A stretch of DNA of 64,000 nt from contig NZ_CP017886.1 in NCBI RefSeq assembly GCF_001874645.1, positions 3,100,001-3,164,000 on the forward strand, written 5' to 3'. This document shows, piece after piece, positions 49,672 to 58,316 of the stretch. The notes under the pieces are model-generated. The model was not told where the DNA came from and searched no databases. It worked only from the letters and a program-made list of their open reading frames with translations. The stretch comes from Pseudomonas frederiksbergensis. GTDB lineage: Bacteria; Pseudomonadota; Gammaproteobacteria; Pseudomonadales; Pseudomonadaceae. A program made the position numbers and the translations under genes. Each line of letters opens with the position of its first letter. The stretch's first letter is position 1.

Positions 49672-51009
49672 ATGACTCTGCGTAAATTCGCAGGGCTAGG
49701 AGCCCTGTTGTCCATCGTAATGCCCGGTCTGGCCATGGCGGCAGATCCGGTGGCTCCTCCAGTCCTCAATTCCGGCGATACCGCTTGGATGTTGACCTCT
49801 ACGGCCCTCGTGCTGTTCATGACTATTCCAGGCCTCGCGCTGTTCTACGGCGGCATGGTTCGTTCCAAAAACGTTCTTTCATTGATGATGCAGTGCTTCG
49901 CCATTACCGGCCTGGTCACCATCCTGTGGTTCCTTTATGGCTACAGCATGGCGTTTGACACGACGGGTATGGAAGTCAACGTCGTCAACCTCAATTCATT
50001 TGTCGGGAGCTTTGCCAAGGCTTTCCTCGCCGGCATCACGCCCGCCAGTATTACCGGCCCTACGGCGCTGTTTCCTGAGGCGGTGTTTGTCACCTATCAG
50101 ATGACTTTTGCCATCATCACCCCGGCGCTGATCGTCGGTGCGTTCGCCGAGCGGATGAAGTTCTCCGCGATGCTGGTGTTCATGGGCATCTGGTTCACCC
50201 TGGTTTACGCGCCGATCGCGCATATGGTCTGGAGCGGCCCGGGTTCGCTGTTGGGCGACTGGGGCGTGCTCGACTTCGCGGGCGGCACCGTGGTCCACAT
50301 CAACGCCGGTGTCGCAGGTCTGGTGGCGTGCCTGGTACTGGGCAAGCGCAAAGGCTTCCCGAGCACTCCGATGGCTCCGCACAACCTCGGTTACACACTG
50401 ATGGGCGCTGCGATGTTGTGGGTCGGCTGGTTCGGCTTCAACGCCGGTTCCGCGTCAGCCGCCAACGGCACTGCCGGTATGGCCATGCTGGTGACTCAGA
50501 TCGCTACCGCCGCAGCAGCCCTGGGCTGGATGTTCGCCGAGTGGCTGACCCACGGCAAGCCTAGCGCACTGGGTATCGCTTCGGGCGTGGTCGCCGGCCT
50601 GGTTGCGATCACTCCGGCTGCGGGCACCGTTGGCCCGATGGGCTCGCTGATTATCGGTCTGGCCGCGGGCGTGGTGTGCTTCTTCTGCGCCACGACCCTG
50701 AAACGCAAAATGGGTTACGACGACTCCCTCGACGCCTTCGGTGTACACGGTATCGGCGGTATCCTCGGCGCGATCCTCACCGGTGTATTCGCGGCTCCGT
50801 CACTGGGTGGCTTCGGCACCGTGACCGACATCGCGGCACAGGTCTGGATTCAGTGCAAAGGCGTAGGCTTCACGGTGATCTACACCGCGATCGTTACCTT
50901 CATCATTCTCAAGGTGCTGGACGCCGTCATGGGGCTGCGCATTAGCGAGGAAGAAGAGTCGGTGGGCATCGATCTGGCACTTCACAACGAACGCGGCTAC
51001 AACATGTAA
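49672..51009 (+). CDS. amtB: Ammonium transporter AmtB
   Basis: AmtB imports ammonium in a trimeric channel gated by GlnK. The 445-residue protein has a signal peptide (LLSIVMPGLAMAAD) and eleven membrane segments. The paired pore histidines lie in VVHINAGVAGL and FGVHGIGGILGA. Gate and ligand loop sequences (ALFYGGMVRSKN, FAERMKFSAM) are normal. AGGAG precedes the ATG, 33 bp after the glnK stop. Confidence 0.96.
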   Translation: MTLRKFAGLGALLSIVMPGLAMAADPVAPPVLNSGDTAWMLTSTALVLFMTIPGLALFYGGMVRSKNVLSLMMQCFAITGLVTILWFLYGYSMAFDTTGMEVNVVNLNSFVGSFAKAFLAGITPASITGPTALFPEAVFVTYQMTFAIITPALIVGAFAERMKFSAMLVFMGIWFTLVYAPIAHMVWSGPGSLLGDWGVLDFAGGTVVHINAGVAGLVACLVLGKRKGFPSTPMAPHNLGYTLMGAAMLWVGWFGFNAGSASAANGTAGMAMLVTQIATAAAALGWMFAEWLTHGKPSALGIASGVVAGLVAITPAAGTVGPMGSLIIGLAAGVVCFFCATTLKRKMGYDDSLDAFGVHGIGGILGAILTGVFAAPSLGGFGTVTDIAAQVWIQCKGVGFTVIYTAIVTFIILKVLDAVMGLRISEEEESVGIDLALHNERGYNM

Positions 51010-51020
51010 GCAAGCGCATA

Positions 51021-51051
51021 AAAATTTGCCCGGCTTGCCGGGCATTTTTTT
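51021..51051 (+). terminator. Intrinsic terminator of amtB
   Basis: TGCCCGG and CCGGGCA form a stem with T residues after it. Confidence 0.9.
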
Positions 51052-51222
51052 GTCTGGATTTTGTCTCTGAAAGTACGGCTGAAAGGTTTTTTCGTACACG
51101 TTTAGTGGTGTTTGTGGCGAGCGTTTTTCTGCGGCCAATGGCTTACATGACTGAAGGAATATTAGGGCCTTTGTTTTTTCCCAGAGCGCGCTAGAATGCG
51201 CCCCGAACGTGCGGAGAACTGT

Positions 51223-51648
51223 ATGTGGCAACAGACTCTGATAACCCTGCGGGCACGGCCCCGGGGCTTTCATCTGGTAACGGACGAGTTACTCGCTGGC
51301 CTGCCTGAATTCAAGGCTTGTCGGGTTGGTCTGTTGCATTTGTGGCTGCAGCATACCTCGGCGTCGTTGACCATCAACGAGAACGCCGATCCGGCGGTAC
51401 GTCGCGACTTCGAACGGTTTTTCAATCGACTGATCCCACAAGGAACAGCCGGTTATGAGCATAACGACGAAGGCCTGGACGACCTCCCGGCGCACTTCAA
51501 GGCCAGTTTGCTAGGCTGTCAGTTGAGTTTGCCGATAATGGCGGGCCGACTGGCGTTAGGTAGCTGGCAAGGTGTTTATCTGGGTGAGCACCGCGATCAC
51601 GGTGGTGCTCGCAAAGTCCTCGCCACCGTGCACGGTGAAGAGGCATAA
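51223..51648 (+). CDS. YjbQ family protein
   Basis: The 141-residue product has [21 protein letters not shown] and [15 protein letters not shown], the signature of the YjbQ/UPF0047 family. Such proteins have been reported to have low-level thiamine-phosphate synthase activity; the physiological role is unsettled. The ATG at 51223 has GCGGAGA upstream. It lies downstream of amtB and upstream of sutA, an order conserved in Pseudomonas. Confidence 0.9.
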   Translation: MWQQTLITLRARPRGFHLVTDELLAGLPEFKACRVGLLHLWLQHTSASLTINENADPAVRRDFERFFNRLIPQGTAGYEHNDEGLDDLPAHFKASLLGCQLSLPIMAGRLALGSWQGVYLGEHRDHGGARKVLATVHGEEA

Positions 51649-51750
51649 ACCGCTGGTTACCAGTGGATGTTGAATTTTTTCCGGCGGTCGTCGACAGACG
51701 ACAAAGCTGGGCTATAACTAATCTGCTTTTCGCAAGTCATGAGGTAGAAC

Positions 51751-52077
51751 ATGAGCGACGATGATCTGGAAAACGACGACCTCGAAGTAGGCGACGAAGA
51801 CGAGACCGAAGAAGGCCTGGAAGCAGCGGCGGAAGACGTTGCTGACGACGATGGTGGTGATGACACGCCGGTCCCTACCGCCAAAGGCAAGGCCAAGGCT
51901 GCGGTGTCAGTAGACGAGCTGCCGAGTGTCGAAGCCAAGAACAAAGAGCGTGATGCTCTGGCTCGCGCGATGGAAGAGTTCCTTGCCAAAGGTGGCAAGG
52001 TTCAGGAAGTCGAGGCCAACGTGGTGGCGGATCCACCAAAGAAGCCTGATAACAAGTACGGCAGCCGGCCTATCTAA
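51751..52077 (+). CDS. sutA: SutA-like RNA polymerase-binding regulator
   Basis: The 108-residue product is very acidic at its N-terminus (MSDDDLENDDLEVGDEDETE), has a central SVDELPSVEAKNKERDALARAM segment and a disordered C-terminal tail ending KYGSRPI. This order and the position after amtB and yjbQ agree with P. aeruginosa SutA, which binds RNA polymerase to support slow-growth transcription. The assignment rests on synteny and composition. Confidence 0.75.
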   Translation: MSDDDLENDDLEVGDEDETEEGLEAAAEDVADDDGGDDTPVPTAKGKAKAAVSVDELPSVEAKNKERDALARAMEEFLAKGGKVQEVEANVVADPPKKPDNKYGSRPI

Positions 52078-52097
52078 GCGCCTGCTACGTGCTTGCT

Positions 52098-52128
52098 GAA
52101 AAAGCCCGCCGTCGCTGCGGGCTTTTTC
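52098..52128. terminator. Intrinsic terminator of sutA
   Basis: GAAAAAGCCCGC and GCGGGCTTTTTC form a perfect 12-bp stem. Confidence 0.9.
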
Positions 52129-52144
52129 ATGGGTGAAGCAAAGT

Positions 52145-52221
52145 CAAAAGATCGCAGCCTGCGGCAGCTCCTACGGGTGTACTCCGATCAACGTAGGAGC
52201 TGCCGCAGGCTGCGATCTTTT
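52145..52221. repeat. REPIN, standard type
   Basis: Arms AAAAGATCGCAGCCTGCGGC... and its inverted copy flank an 18-bp loop between convergent genes. Confidence 0.92.
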
Positions 52222-52231
52222 CAGGCACCAC

Positions 52232-52939
52232 TCAAATCTTGGTTGTGTTCCAACCCGCCAACAACGCTGGCAACTCGGTCAAACTGCGGATCTCGGCATC
52301 CGGTGCCTTGTCGGCTTCCCAGACTTTACCCGTCGGGTTGAACCAGATTGCCCGCAGCCCCGCCTGCTGAGCACCGGCAATGTCATCGCCCGGATGATCG
52401 CCGATATGCACTGCGGTCTCTGCAGTTGCACCGCCGCGTTTCAGGGCTTCGTGGAACAGTCGGGCATCGGGTTTGGCGATGCCGATATCCTCTGCGCACA
52501 AGATGAACTTGAAGTAATCCGCCAGCCCTAGCCTTCGCACATCCGCATTGCCGTTGGTCACCACGCCCAAGGCGTACTGATTGGCCAGAATCTCCAGCGT
52601 CGGTTGCACCTCGGGGAAGATTTCCAGCTGATGCCGCGCATGCAAAAACACCTCGAAGCCTTGATCCGCCAGCTCGGTGGCGTGCTCATGGGCGTAACCG
52701 GCTTCTTCCAGGGCGTGGAACAGCACCCGGCGACGCAGGGCGCTGATGCGGTGCTTGAGGTTGGGTTCGTGGCTCAATACCCGCTCACGAATCGCCCACA
52801 AATGATCGACCGGCAAGGCACCGAGGTTCGGCGTGTGCTCGGCCAGCCACTGGCGCAACACCGCTTCAGCGCTGACGATCACCGGGGCGGTGTCCCACAA
52901 GGTGTCGTCGAGGTCGAAGGTGATCAGTTGGATAGTCAT
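52232..52939 (-). CDS. HAD family hydrolase (YigB-like)
   Basis: The 235-residue phosphatase has HAD motif [14 protein letters not shown], motif II VVTNGN and motif [14 protein letters not shown]. In E. coli the gene beside xerC (YigB) dephosphorylates FMN; the same neighbour here supports that activity, though other sugar phosphates are possible. It begins in an ATGA overlap with the xerC stop, so the two are translationally linked. Confidence 0.9.
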   Translation of the reverse strand: MTIQLITFDLDDTLWDTAPVIVSAEAVLRQWLAEHTPNLGALPVDHLWAIRERVLSHEPNLKHRISALRRRVLFHALEEAGYAHEHATELADQGFEVFLHARHQLEIFPEVQPTLEILANQYALGVVTNGNADVRRLGLADYFKFILCAEDIGIAKPDARLFHEALKRGGATAETAVHIGDHPGDDIAGAQQAGLRAIWFNPTGKVWEADKAPDAEIRSLTELPALLAGWNTTKI

Positions 52940-53835
52940 TGCTCATCGCCTTTGATGCGTTTGGCCCGTGGATGGGCGCTGTCGTAGACCGTGGCCAAAT
53001 GCTGGAAGTCCAGGTGGGTGTAGATCTGCGTGGTTTTGATGTCTGAATGGCCGAGCAATTCCTGCACCGCGCGCAGGTCTTGCGAGGACTCCAGCAAGTG
53101 GCTGGCGAAGGAGTGTCGCAACATGTGCGGGTGCAGGTTTTGCCCTAGCTCGCGCTCGCCGACGGCCTTGACCCGCGCCTGAACGGTCCGTGAGCCAAGG
53201 CGCCGGCCTTTCTGGCTGACGAATACCGCAGCGTCCACCGGGTTCGCCATGGCTCGCAACGGCAACCACAATTCCAGGGCTTCGCGGGCTTTCTTGCCGA
53301 CGGGAAGCACTCGGGTTTTGCTGCCCTTGCCGAGCACTTGCACCAGACCGTCCGCCAGGTCCAGCTGTTCGAGGTTGAGCCCGGTCAGCTCCGACAGGCG
53401 CAAACCGGACGAGTAAAACAGCTCAAGAATCGCCTGGTCGCGGCGGGCCATGAAGTCGTCTTCAACGGCGCCATCGAGCAGTTGCAGCGCACGGTCGGTG
53501 TCGAGGGTTTTCGGCAGGCGGCGCTCGCCCTTGGGAGGCGCCAGGCCATTGGCCGGGTCGTGGTCGCAGAGGCCTTCACGGTTCAGGTAGTGATAGAGCC
53601 CGCGTACCGCCGAAAGCAGCCGCGCCAGGCTGCGCGAAGATTGTCCTTGCGAGTGCAGGCGGGCGATCAAACTGCGCAGGCGCTGGATGTCCAGCGCGGT
53701 CCAGCTGTCGATGTTCTGTTTTTTGCAGTGCGCCAGGACCTTATTCAGGTCGCGACGGTAGGCTTCAAGCGTATGGGACGACACCTGACGCTCACTGCGC
53801 AGGTGCTCGCAGTAGGCGTCGAGTTGCCGTTCCAT
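52936..53835 (-). CDS. xerC: Tyrosine recombinase XerC
   Basis: XerC resolves chromosome dimers at dif with XerD. The 299-residue product has the N-terminal SAM-like domain (1-85) and a catalytic domain with the RKHRH/W-Y residues: [40 protein letters not shown]. The C-terminal end is typical of XerC. It follows the DUF484 gene by 2 bp. Confidence 0.95.
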   Translation of the reverse strand: MERQLDAYCEHLRSERQVSSHTLEAYRRDLNKVLAHCKKQNIDSWTALDIQRLRSLIARLHSQGQSSRSLARLLSAVRGLYHYLNREGLCDHDPANGLAPPKGERRLPKTLDTDRALQLLDGAVEDDFMARRDQAILELFYSSGLRLSELTGLNLEQLDLADGLVQVLGKGSKTRVLPVGKKAREALELWLPLRAMANPVDAAVFVSQKGRRLGSRTVQARVKAVGERELGQNLHPHMLRHSFASHLLESSQDLRAVQELLGHSDIKTTQIYTHLDFQHLATVYDSAHPRAKRIKGDEQ

Positions 53836-53837
53836 GG

Positions 53838-54563
53838 TCAGCGTACCGAGCGTAGCGAAGTGTTGACCCGTGGCAGCACGCGGCCCATGACTTCAGCGAT
53901 GTAGCTGAGGAACAACGTGCCCACCGAACTTTTGTAGTGTTGTGGATCGCGACTGGCGATGGCCAGGACGCCATGCAGGCCTTGATGACTGAGGGTGACC
54001 ACCGCAGTGGAACCGATTTGCTTGCGCTGCTCTTCGCCAAACAGGAAGTCCAGCTCGTGTTCGCGCAGGCTGCCGCTGACGCTTTTGCCTTCCGACAACA
54101 AGCCGCCGATTGCCTTTTGCGCTTCGGCACCGGTTACCCAGCGACCGACGGGCAAGGGCTCGTCGCTGAACAGGATCAGGCTGACAAAGGGCACCTGGAA
54201 GTCCTGGCGCAGGCTGTCTTCGACGCTGATGACCACGTCGTCGAGGCTGCTGGCGTCCATCAGCGCGAGAATCAGTCGGCGGGTCTTGTCGAACAGCCGG
54301 TCATTGTCGCGGGCGACGTCCATCAGTTGCGAGAGGCGATGGCGCATCTCGATGTTGCGTTCGCGCAGGATTTTCATCTGGCGTTCGACCAGCGAGATAG
54401 TGTCGCCTCGCTGGTGCGGAATGCGCAGCGTCTGGAGCAGTTCTTCGTGCTCGACGAAAAAATCCGGATGAGCCTCCAGGTACGCGGCAATCGCCGCCGC
54501 CTCCAGGCTTTCGGAAGGGCATTCGTCGGGCTGTGGGGCTGGAACCTGAGGCTGATCAGTCAT
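53838..54563 (-). CDS. DUF484 family protein
   Basis: The 241-residue cytoplasmic protein has the DUF484 layout: an N-terminal helical segment with [21 protein letters not shown], a coiled coil (about 55-85, [19 protein letters not shown]) and a GAF-like C-terminal domain ending [13 protein letters not shown]. Its function is unknown. The dapF-DUF484-xerC-HAD order is conserved in gammaproteobacteria. Confidence 0.92.
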   Translation of the reverse strand: MTDQPQVPAPQPDECPSESLEAAAIAAYLEAHPDFFVEHEELLQTLRIPHQRGDTISLVERQMKILRERNIEMRHRLSQLMDVARDNDRLFDKTRRLILALMDASSLDDVVISVEDSLRQDFQVPFVSLILFSDEPLPVGRWVTGAEAQKAIGGLLSEGKSVSGSLREHELDFLFGEEQRKQIGSTAVVTLSHQGLHGVLAIASRDPQHYKSSVGTLFLSYIAEVMGRVLPRVNTSLRSVR

Positions 54564-54576
54564 GTATTTCGCTCAC

Positions 54577-55407
54577 TCAAAGACGCACTTGTCCTTCGTA
54601 TACACGTACTGCCGGGCCGGTCATCATCACCGGTTGGCCAGGACCTGCCCATTCAATGGACAAGCGCCCGCCGGGCAGGTCGATCAATAGCGGCGAATCC
54701 ATCCACCCCTGGCTGATCGCGGCCACTGCGGCAGCGCAGGCCCCGGTCCCGCAGGCCTGGGTTTCCCCGGCGCCGCGTTCCCAGACGCGCAACTGCGCAC
54801 GGCTGCGGTCGATGACCTGGAGAAAACCGACATTGACCCGCGCCGGAAAGCGCGGGTGGTTTTCGATCTTCGGTCCCAGCTCATGCACCGGCGCGTTGTT
54901 GATGTCACTGACCCGTACAACGGCGTGGGGGTTGCCCATGGATACCGCGGCCAGTTCGACGGTCTGGCCGTCGACCTCGACCTGATAACTCAAGGCCTGA
55001 GCGGGAGCCTGAAACGGAATGTCTGCAGGCACCAGGCGCGGTGCGCCCATGTTGACGCCGATCTGGCCGTCGCTGCGGATATCCAGTTCAATAATGCCGC
55101 TTTTGGTCTCGACGCGAATCTGCCGCTTGGCGGTCAGGCGCTTGTCCAGAACGAAGCGCGCGAAGCAGCGCGCACCGTTGCCGCATTGCTCTACTTCGGA
55201 ACCGTCGGCGTTGAAGATCCGGTAACGGAAATCCACGTCCGGGTTACTCGGTGCTTCGACGATCAGCAATTGGTCGAAACCGACACCGGTGTGCCGGTCG
55301 CCCCATTGTTTGGCGTGCTTGGGCAGAATGTGCGCGTGCTGGCTGACCAGGTCGAGGACCATGAAGTCGTTGCCCAAGCCGTGCATCTTGGTAAAACGCA
55401 GCAGCAT
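54577..55407 (-). CDS. dapF: Diaminopimelate epimerase
   Basis: DapF converts LL- to meso-diaminopimelate for lysine and peptidoglycan. The 276-residue protein has the two catalytic cysteines in [11 protein letters not shown] and [14 protein letters not shown]. The ATG at 55407 gives [19 protein letters not shown], the normal start. It lies 4 bp downstream of the lysA stop, so the two are one transcript. Confidence 0.96.
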   Translation of the reverse strand: MLLRFTKMHGLGNDFMVLDLVSQHAHILPKHAKQWGDRHTGVGFDQLLIVEAPSNPDVDFRYRIFNADGSEVEQCGNGARCFARFVLDKRLTAKRQIRVETKSGIIELDIRSDGQIGVNMGAPRLVPADIPFQAPAQALSYQVEVDGQTVELAAVSMGNPHAVVRVSDINNAPVHELGPKIENHPRFPARVNVGFLQVIDRSRAQLRVWERGAGETQACGTGACAAAVAAISQGWMDSPLLIDLPGGRLSIEWAGPGQPVMMTGPAVRVYEGQVRL

Positions 55408-55411
55408 GGGT

Positions 55412-56659
55412 TTACTCCGGCAGCAGGCTTTCGCCAGCAAACAACTCGGCTACCGTCTCGCGGCGACGCACTTCAAATGCCTGATCACCGTCCACCAGCA
55501 CTTCAGCGGCGCGGCCGCGAGTGTTGTAGTTGGAGCTCATGACAAACCCGTAGGCACCGGCCGAATGCACGGCCAGCAAGTCGCCTTCTTCCAGTGCCAG
55601 TTGACGATCCTTGGCGAGGAAGTCGCCGGTTTCGCAGATCGGCCCGACGATGTCGTAGGCGCGTGCTGGAGTTGCACGCGGGCGCACGGCTGTGACGTCC
55701 ATCCAGGCCTGATACAGCGCTGGGCGGATCAGGTCGTTCATGGCCGCGTCGACGATGGCGAAGTCCTTGTGTTCGGTGTGCTTGAGGTACTCGACCTCGG
55801 TCAACAGCACGCCGGCGTTGGCGACGATGAAGCGACCCGGCTCGAACACCAGCGCCAGATCGCGGCCGTCGAGGCGTTCGCGTACGGCTTTGATGTAGTC
55901 GGCAGCCAATGGCGGTTCTTCATCGCGATAACGCACGCCCAAACCACCACCGAGGTCGATGTGGCGCAGGTAGATCCCGCAATCGCTCAGACGGTCGATC
56001 AGCGCCAGCAGGCGGTCGAGGGCATCGATGAAGGGCGGCAGGGTGGTCAGTTGCGAACCGATGTGGCAATCGACACCGACCACTTCCAGGTTAGGCAGTT
56101 GTGCGGCACGGACGTACACGTCTTCGGCGTCGGCAATGGCGATGCCGAACTTGTTTTCTTTAAGACCGGTAGAAATGTACGGGTGTGTGCCGGCATCGAC
56201 GTCCGGGTTGACCCGAAGCGAGATCGGCGCGCGGACACCGAGTTCGGCAGCGACGACTTGCAGGCGTTCGAGTTCGTCGGTGGATTCGACGTTGAAGCAG
56301 TGCACGCCGACTTCCAGGGCGCGACGCATATCTTCACGGGTCTTGCCGACGCCGGAGAACACGATCTTGTCGGGCTGGCCACCAGCGGCCAGAACTCGTT
56401 CCAGCTCACCACGGGAGACGATGTCGAAACCAGCGCCCAAACGCGCCAGGACATTCAGTACACCCAGGTTGGAGTTGGCCTTGACCGCAAAGCAGACCAG
56501 GTGCGGCGTGCCGGCCAGAGCGTCGGCGTACGCCAGATACTGGGCTTCGATGTGCGCGCGGGAGTAGACGTAGGTGGGTGTGCCAAAGCGCTCGGCGATG
56601 GCGGACAGGGCAACACCTTCCGCGAACAGCTCCCCGTCACGGTAGTTAAAAGCGTCCAT
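55412..56659 (-). CDS. lysA: Diaminopimelate decarboxylase
   Basis: LysA makes lysine from meso-diaminopimelate. The 415-residue fold III PLP enzyme has the lysine motif [10 protein letters not shown] (near residue 60), [12 protein letters not shown] and the C-terminal [13 protein letters not shown] with the catalytic cysteine. It begins 9 bp after the lptM stop and is directly followed by dapF. Confidence 0.97.
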   Translation of the reverse strand: MDAFNYRDGELFAEGVALSAIAERFGTPTYVYSRAHIEAQYLAYADALAGTPHLVCFAVKANSNLGVLNVLARLGAGFDIVSRGELERVLAAGGQPDKIVFSGVGKTREDMRRALEVGVHCFNVESTDELERLQVVAAELGVRAPISLRVNPDVDAGTHPYISTGLKENKFGIAIADAEDVYVRAAQLPNLEVVGVDCHIGSQLTTLPPFIDALDRLLALIDRLSDCGIYLRHIDLGGGLGVRYRDEEPPLAADYIKAVRERLDGRDLALVFEPGRFIVANAGVLLTEVEYLKHTEHKDFAIVDAAMNDLIRPALYQAWMDVTAVRPRATPARAYDIVGPICETGDFLAKDRQLALEEGDLLAVHSAGAYGFVMSSNYNTRGRAAEVLVDGDQAFEVRRRETVAELFAGESLLPE

Positions 56660-56668
56660 GATGTTCCC

Positions 56669-56836
56669 TTAGTAGGTACTGGTGCTGTGCTGGTGCGCTT
56701 TGGACTGCGACGACTTCGCCTGTTCTTCAGGAGATTTGCTGTCATCGGGCAGATACAGCAGACCTTTTTGACCACAGGCAGTGACAAGGCAGGCAACCGC
56801 GACGAGCGCAGCAAGGGAAGAGATCAGGCGCTTCAT
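56669..56836 (-). CDS. lptM: LPS translocon maturation lipoprotein LptM (YifL)
   Basis: A short gene of 55 residues starts MKRLISSLAALVAVACLVTA and continues with the lipobox cysteine in TACGQKGLLYLP, giving Cys21 as the acylated residue. The mature part is short and disordered, ending HQHSTSTY. LptM helps mature LptD in the outer membrane. It is directly upstream of lysA, its usual place. The only feature outside the common size range is its small length. Confidence 0.9.
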   Translation of the reverse strand: MKRLISSLAALVAVACLVTACGQKGLLYLPDDSKSPEEQAKSSQSKAHQHSTSTY

Positions 56837-57074
56837 GGCGAAATCCTTGAAAATGCGTTAATTGCGCCGGAGTATACCGGCCACCCGGCGGCTTGCCTAT
56901 GCGACGGACCGCCCGTCTGGCGGGCCTTTGCCCGGGCAAGCGATCAAACGGCGCAAGGCGTGCGGATATTTTCTACTCTTGCCTGATGCTTGGTCGGTAT
57001 CCTTTGCATTCGCTGGGGCTCGGCCGTATCTTGCGGCGCTTAAGCGTGAGTAGACACTTTTTGAGGTTCCTGCA

Positions 57075-57407
57075 ATGAGTTTGACTGAAGCCCGTTTCCA
57101 CGATCTGGTCGATGCTACCCAGCAGATGCTGGAAGATATTTTCGATGAGAGTGGCCTGGATGTTGATCTGGAAAGCTCGGCCGGTGTGCTCACCGTCAAG
57201 TTCGAAAGCGGCAGCCAGTTGATCTTCAGTCGTCAGGAGCCGCTACGTCAGCTGTGGCTGGCGGCAGTGTCCGGCGGCTTCCACTTCGACTATGACGAAG
57301 AAAGCGAACGCTGGATGTGTGACAAGAGCGAAGAGCAGCTCGGCGAGATGCTTGAGCGCATTGTCGGCCAGCAGGCCGGCGCCAAGCTTGATTTCGAAGG
57401 GCTGTGA
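57075..57407 (+). CDS. cyaY: Frataxin homologue CyaY
   Basis: CyaY binds iron and regulates Fe-S cluster assembly by IscS. The 110-residue protein has the acidic helix LVDATQQMLEDIFDESGLDVD and the SGGFHFDY segment. GAGG precedes the ATG. It is divergent from lptM. Confidence 0.95.
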   Translation: MSLTEARFHDLVDATQQMLEDIFDESGLDVDLESSAGVLTVKFESGSQLIFSRQEPLRQLWLAAVSGGFHFDYDEESERWMCDKSEEQLGEMLERIVGQQAGAKLDFEGL

Positions 57408-57411
57408 TCTT

Positions 57412-57636
57412 GTGACCGAGGCAGCGGCCGCCCGCCCGCCAAAGCCGCTGTACAGCAACGTCAGCGCGGCGGTGCCGTCGCCGTGCACCAGTGTCTGTCG
57501 ACTGGACGAGCAGAAAGTCTGCCTGGGTTGTTTTCGCCACGTCGAAGATATCCGTGAATGGCGCTCGGCCGACGATGATCGGCGCCGGGTGATTTGCGCC
57601 CAGGCCCAACAGCGCAAGCCCGCAAGCCATCCGTAG
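57412..57636 (+). CDS. DUF1289 family protein
   Basis: The 74-residue product uses a GTG start (57412), five bases after the cyaY stop. It has the DUF1289 pattern CTSVCRLDEQKVCLGCFR and an RRRVI segment; the cysteines probably bind an Fe-S cluster or zinc. The stop TAG at 57634 lies in the first bases of a REP. Confidence 0.75.
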   Translation: MTEAAAARPPKPLYSNVSAAVPSPCTSVCRLDEQKVCLGCFRHVEDIREWRSADDDRRRVICAQAQQRKPASHP

Positions 57637-57745
57637 GAGCTGCCGCAGGCTGCGATCTGTTGATCTTGCCTTTTACAGACTTCTGCACCCATCGTGGTGT
57701 GCTGAAAAGATCGTCCGAACGCGGCCCGAACCTTCGGCAGCTCCA
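57633..57745. repeat. Hybrid REPIN: standard left arm, extended right arm
   Basis: The left arm GTAGGAGCTGCCGCAGGCTG begins inside the DUF1289 gene and supplies its stop. About 40 bp later the right arm AAAAGATCGTCCGAACGCGG... carries the extended block. It is the mirror image of the 38274 locus. Confidence 0.85.
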
Positions 57746-57791
57746 CAGGGATCGTGCAGGTTCTCCGGGCTGGCTTGTATATTTATTGAGC

Positions 57792-57800
57792 TGTGATAGT
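57792..57800 (+). promoter_or_regulatory. Extended -10 promoter candidate for rnk
   Basis: TGTGATAGT resembles an extended -10 element, about 100 bp before the rnk ATG. No clear -35 was seen. Confidence 0.35.
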
Positions 57801-57833
57801 GTCCGGATACGCCTCAACTCATCGAGGCCCGTG

Positions 57834-57868
57834 AAAACCCCGCCTATTTCTGGCGGGGTTTTGCTTTT
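57834..57868 (+). terminator. Terminator hairpin in the rnk leader
   Basis: AAAACCCCGCC and GGCGGGGTTTT form a perfect 11-bp stem followed by GCTTTT. It sits between the likely promoter and the rnk ribosome site, so it may be an attenuator or the end of a short RNA. Confidence 0.6.
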
Positions 57869-57899
57869 GTCGTGCAGAAAAAAGGAGTCTGCCTTAATC

Positions 57900-58310
57900 A
57901 TGACCGCACCTTCCATCATCCTTACCCGTCTGGACGTGCAACGTCTGGAGCGTTTGATCGACAGCCTGGATGACTCGCTGCCAGGTGTTATCGCGCTGCA
58001 AACCGAACTGGATCGCGCCGATACACTGGTCGGTCACGATGAAGTGCCAGCCGATGTCGTGACCATGAACTCGCGTGTGCATTGCCGTGAAGAAAGCAGC
58101 GGCAAGGATTATCACCTGACCCTGGTTTATCCACAGGACGCCAATGCCGACGAAGGCAGGATTTCCATTCTTGCGCCGGTAGGCAGTGCATTGCTCGGTT
58201 TGAAGGTTGGCCAGCACATCGACTGGCCGGCACCGGGCGGCAAGACCCTGAAGCTGACATTGCTTGAGGTCGAGTCGCAGCCCAAAAATGGCGGCGACTG
58301 CAAGTTTTGA
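57900..58310 (+). CDS. rnk: Nucleoside diphosphate kinase regulator Rnk
   Basis: Rnk binds RNA polymerase like GreA and affects nucleoside diphosphate kinase. The 136-residue protein has an N-terminal coiled segment (1-45) and the C-terminal GreA/B-like fold with ISILAPVGSALLGLKVGQHIDW. AAAGGAG precedes the ATG. It is convergent with cyaA, 6 bp apart, with no room for a terminator between them. Confidence 0.92.
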   Translation: MTAPSIILTRLDVQRLERLIDSLDDSLPGVIALQTELDRADTLVGHDEVPADVVTMNSRVHCREESSGKDYHLTLVYPQDANADEGRISILAPVGSALLGLKVGQHIDWPAPGGKTLKLTLLEVESQPKNGGDCKF

Positions 58311-58316
58311 GAGGCC

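Noticed and set aside
55289..56986. A 565-codon open frame antisense to lysA
   Set aside because: Shadow frame without family motifs; lysA is intact.
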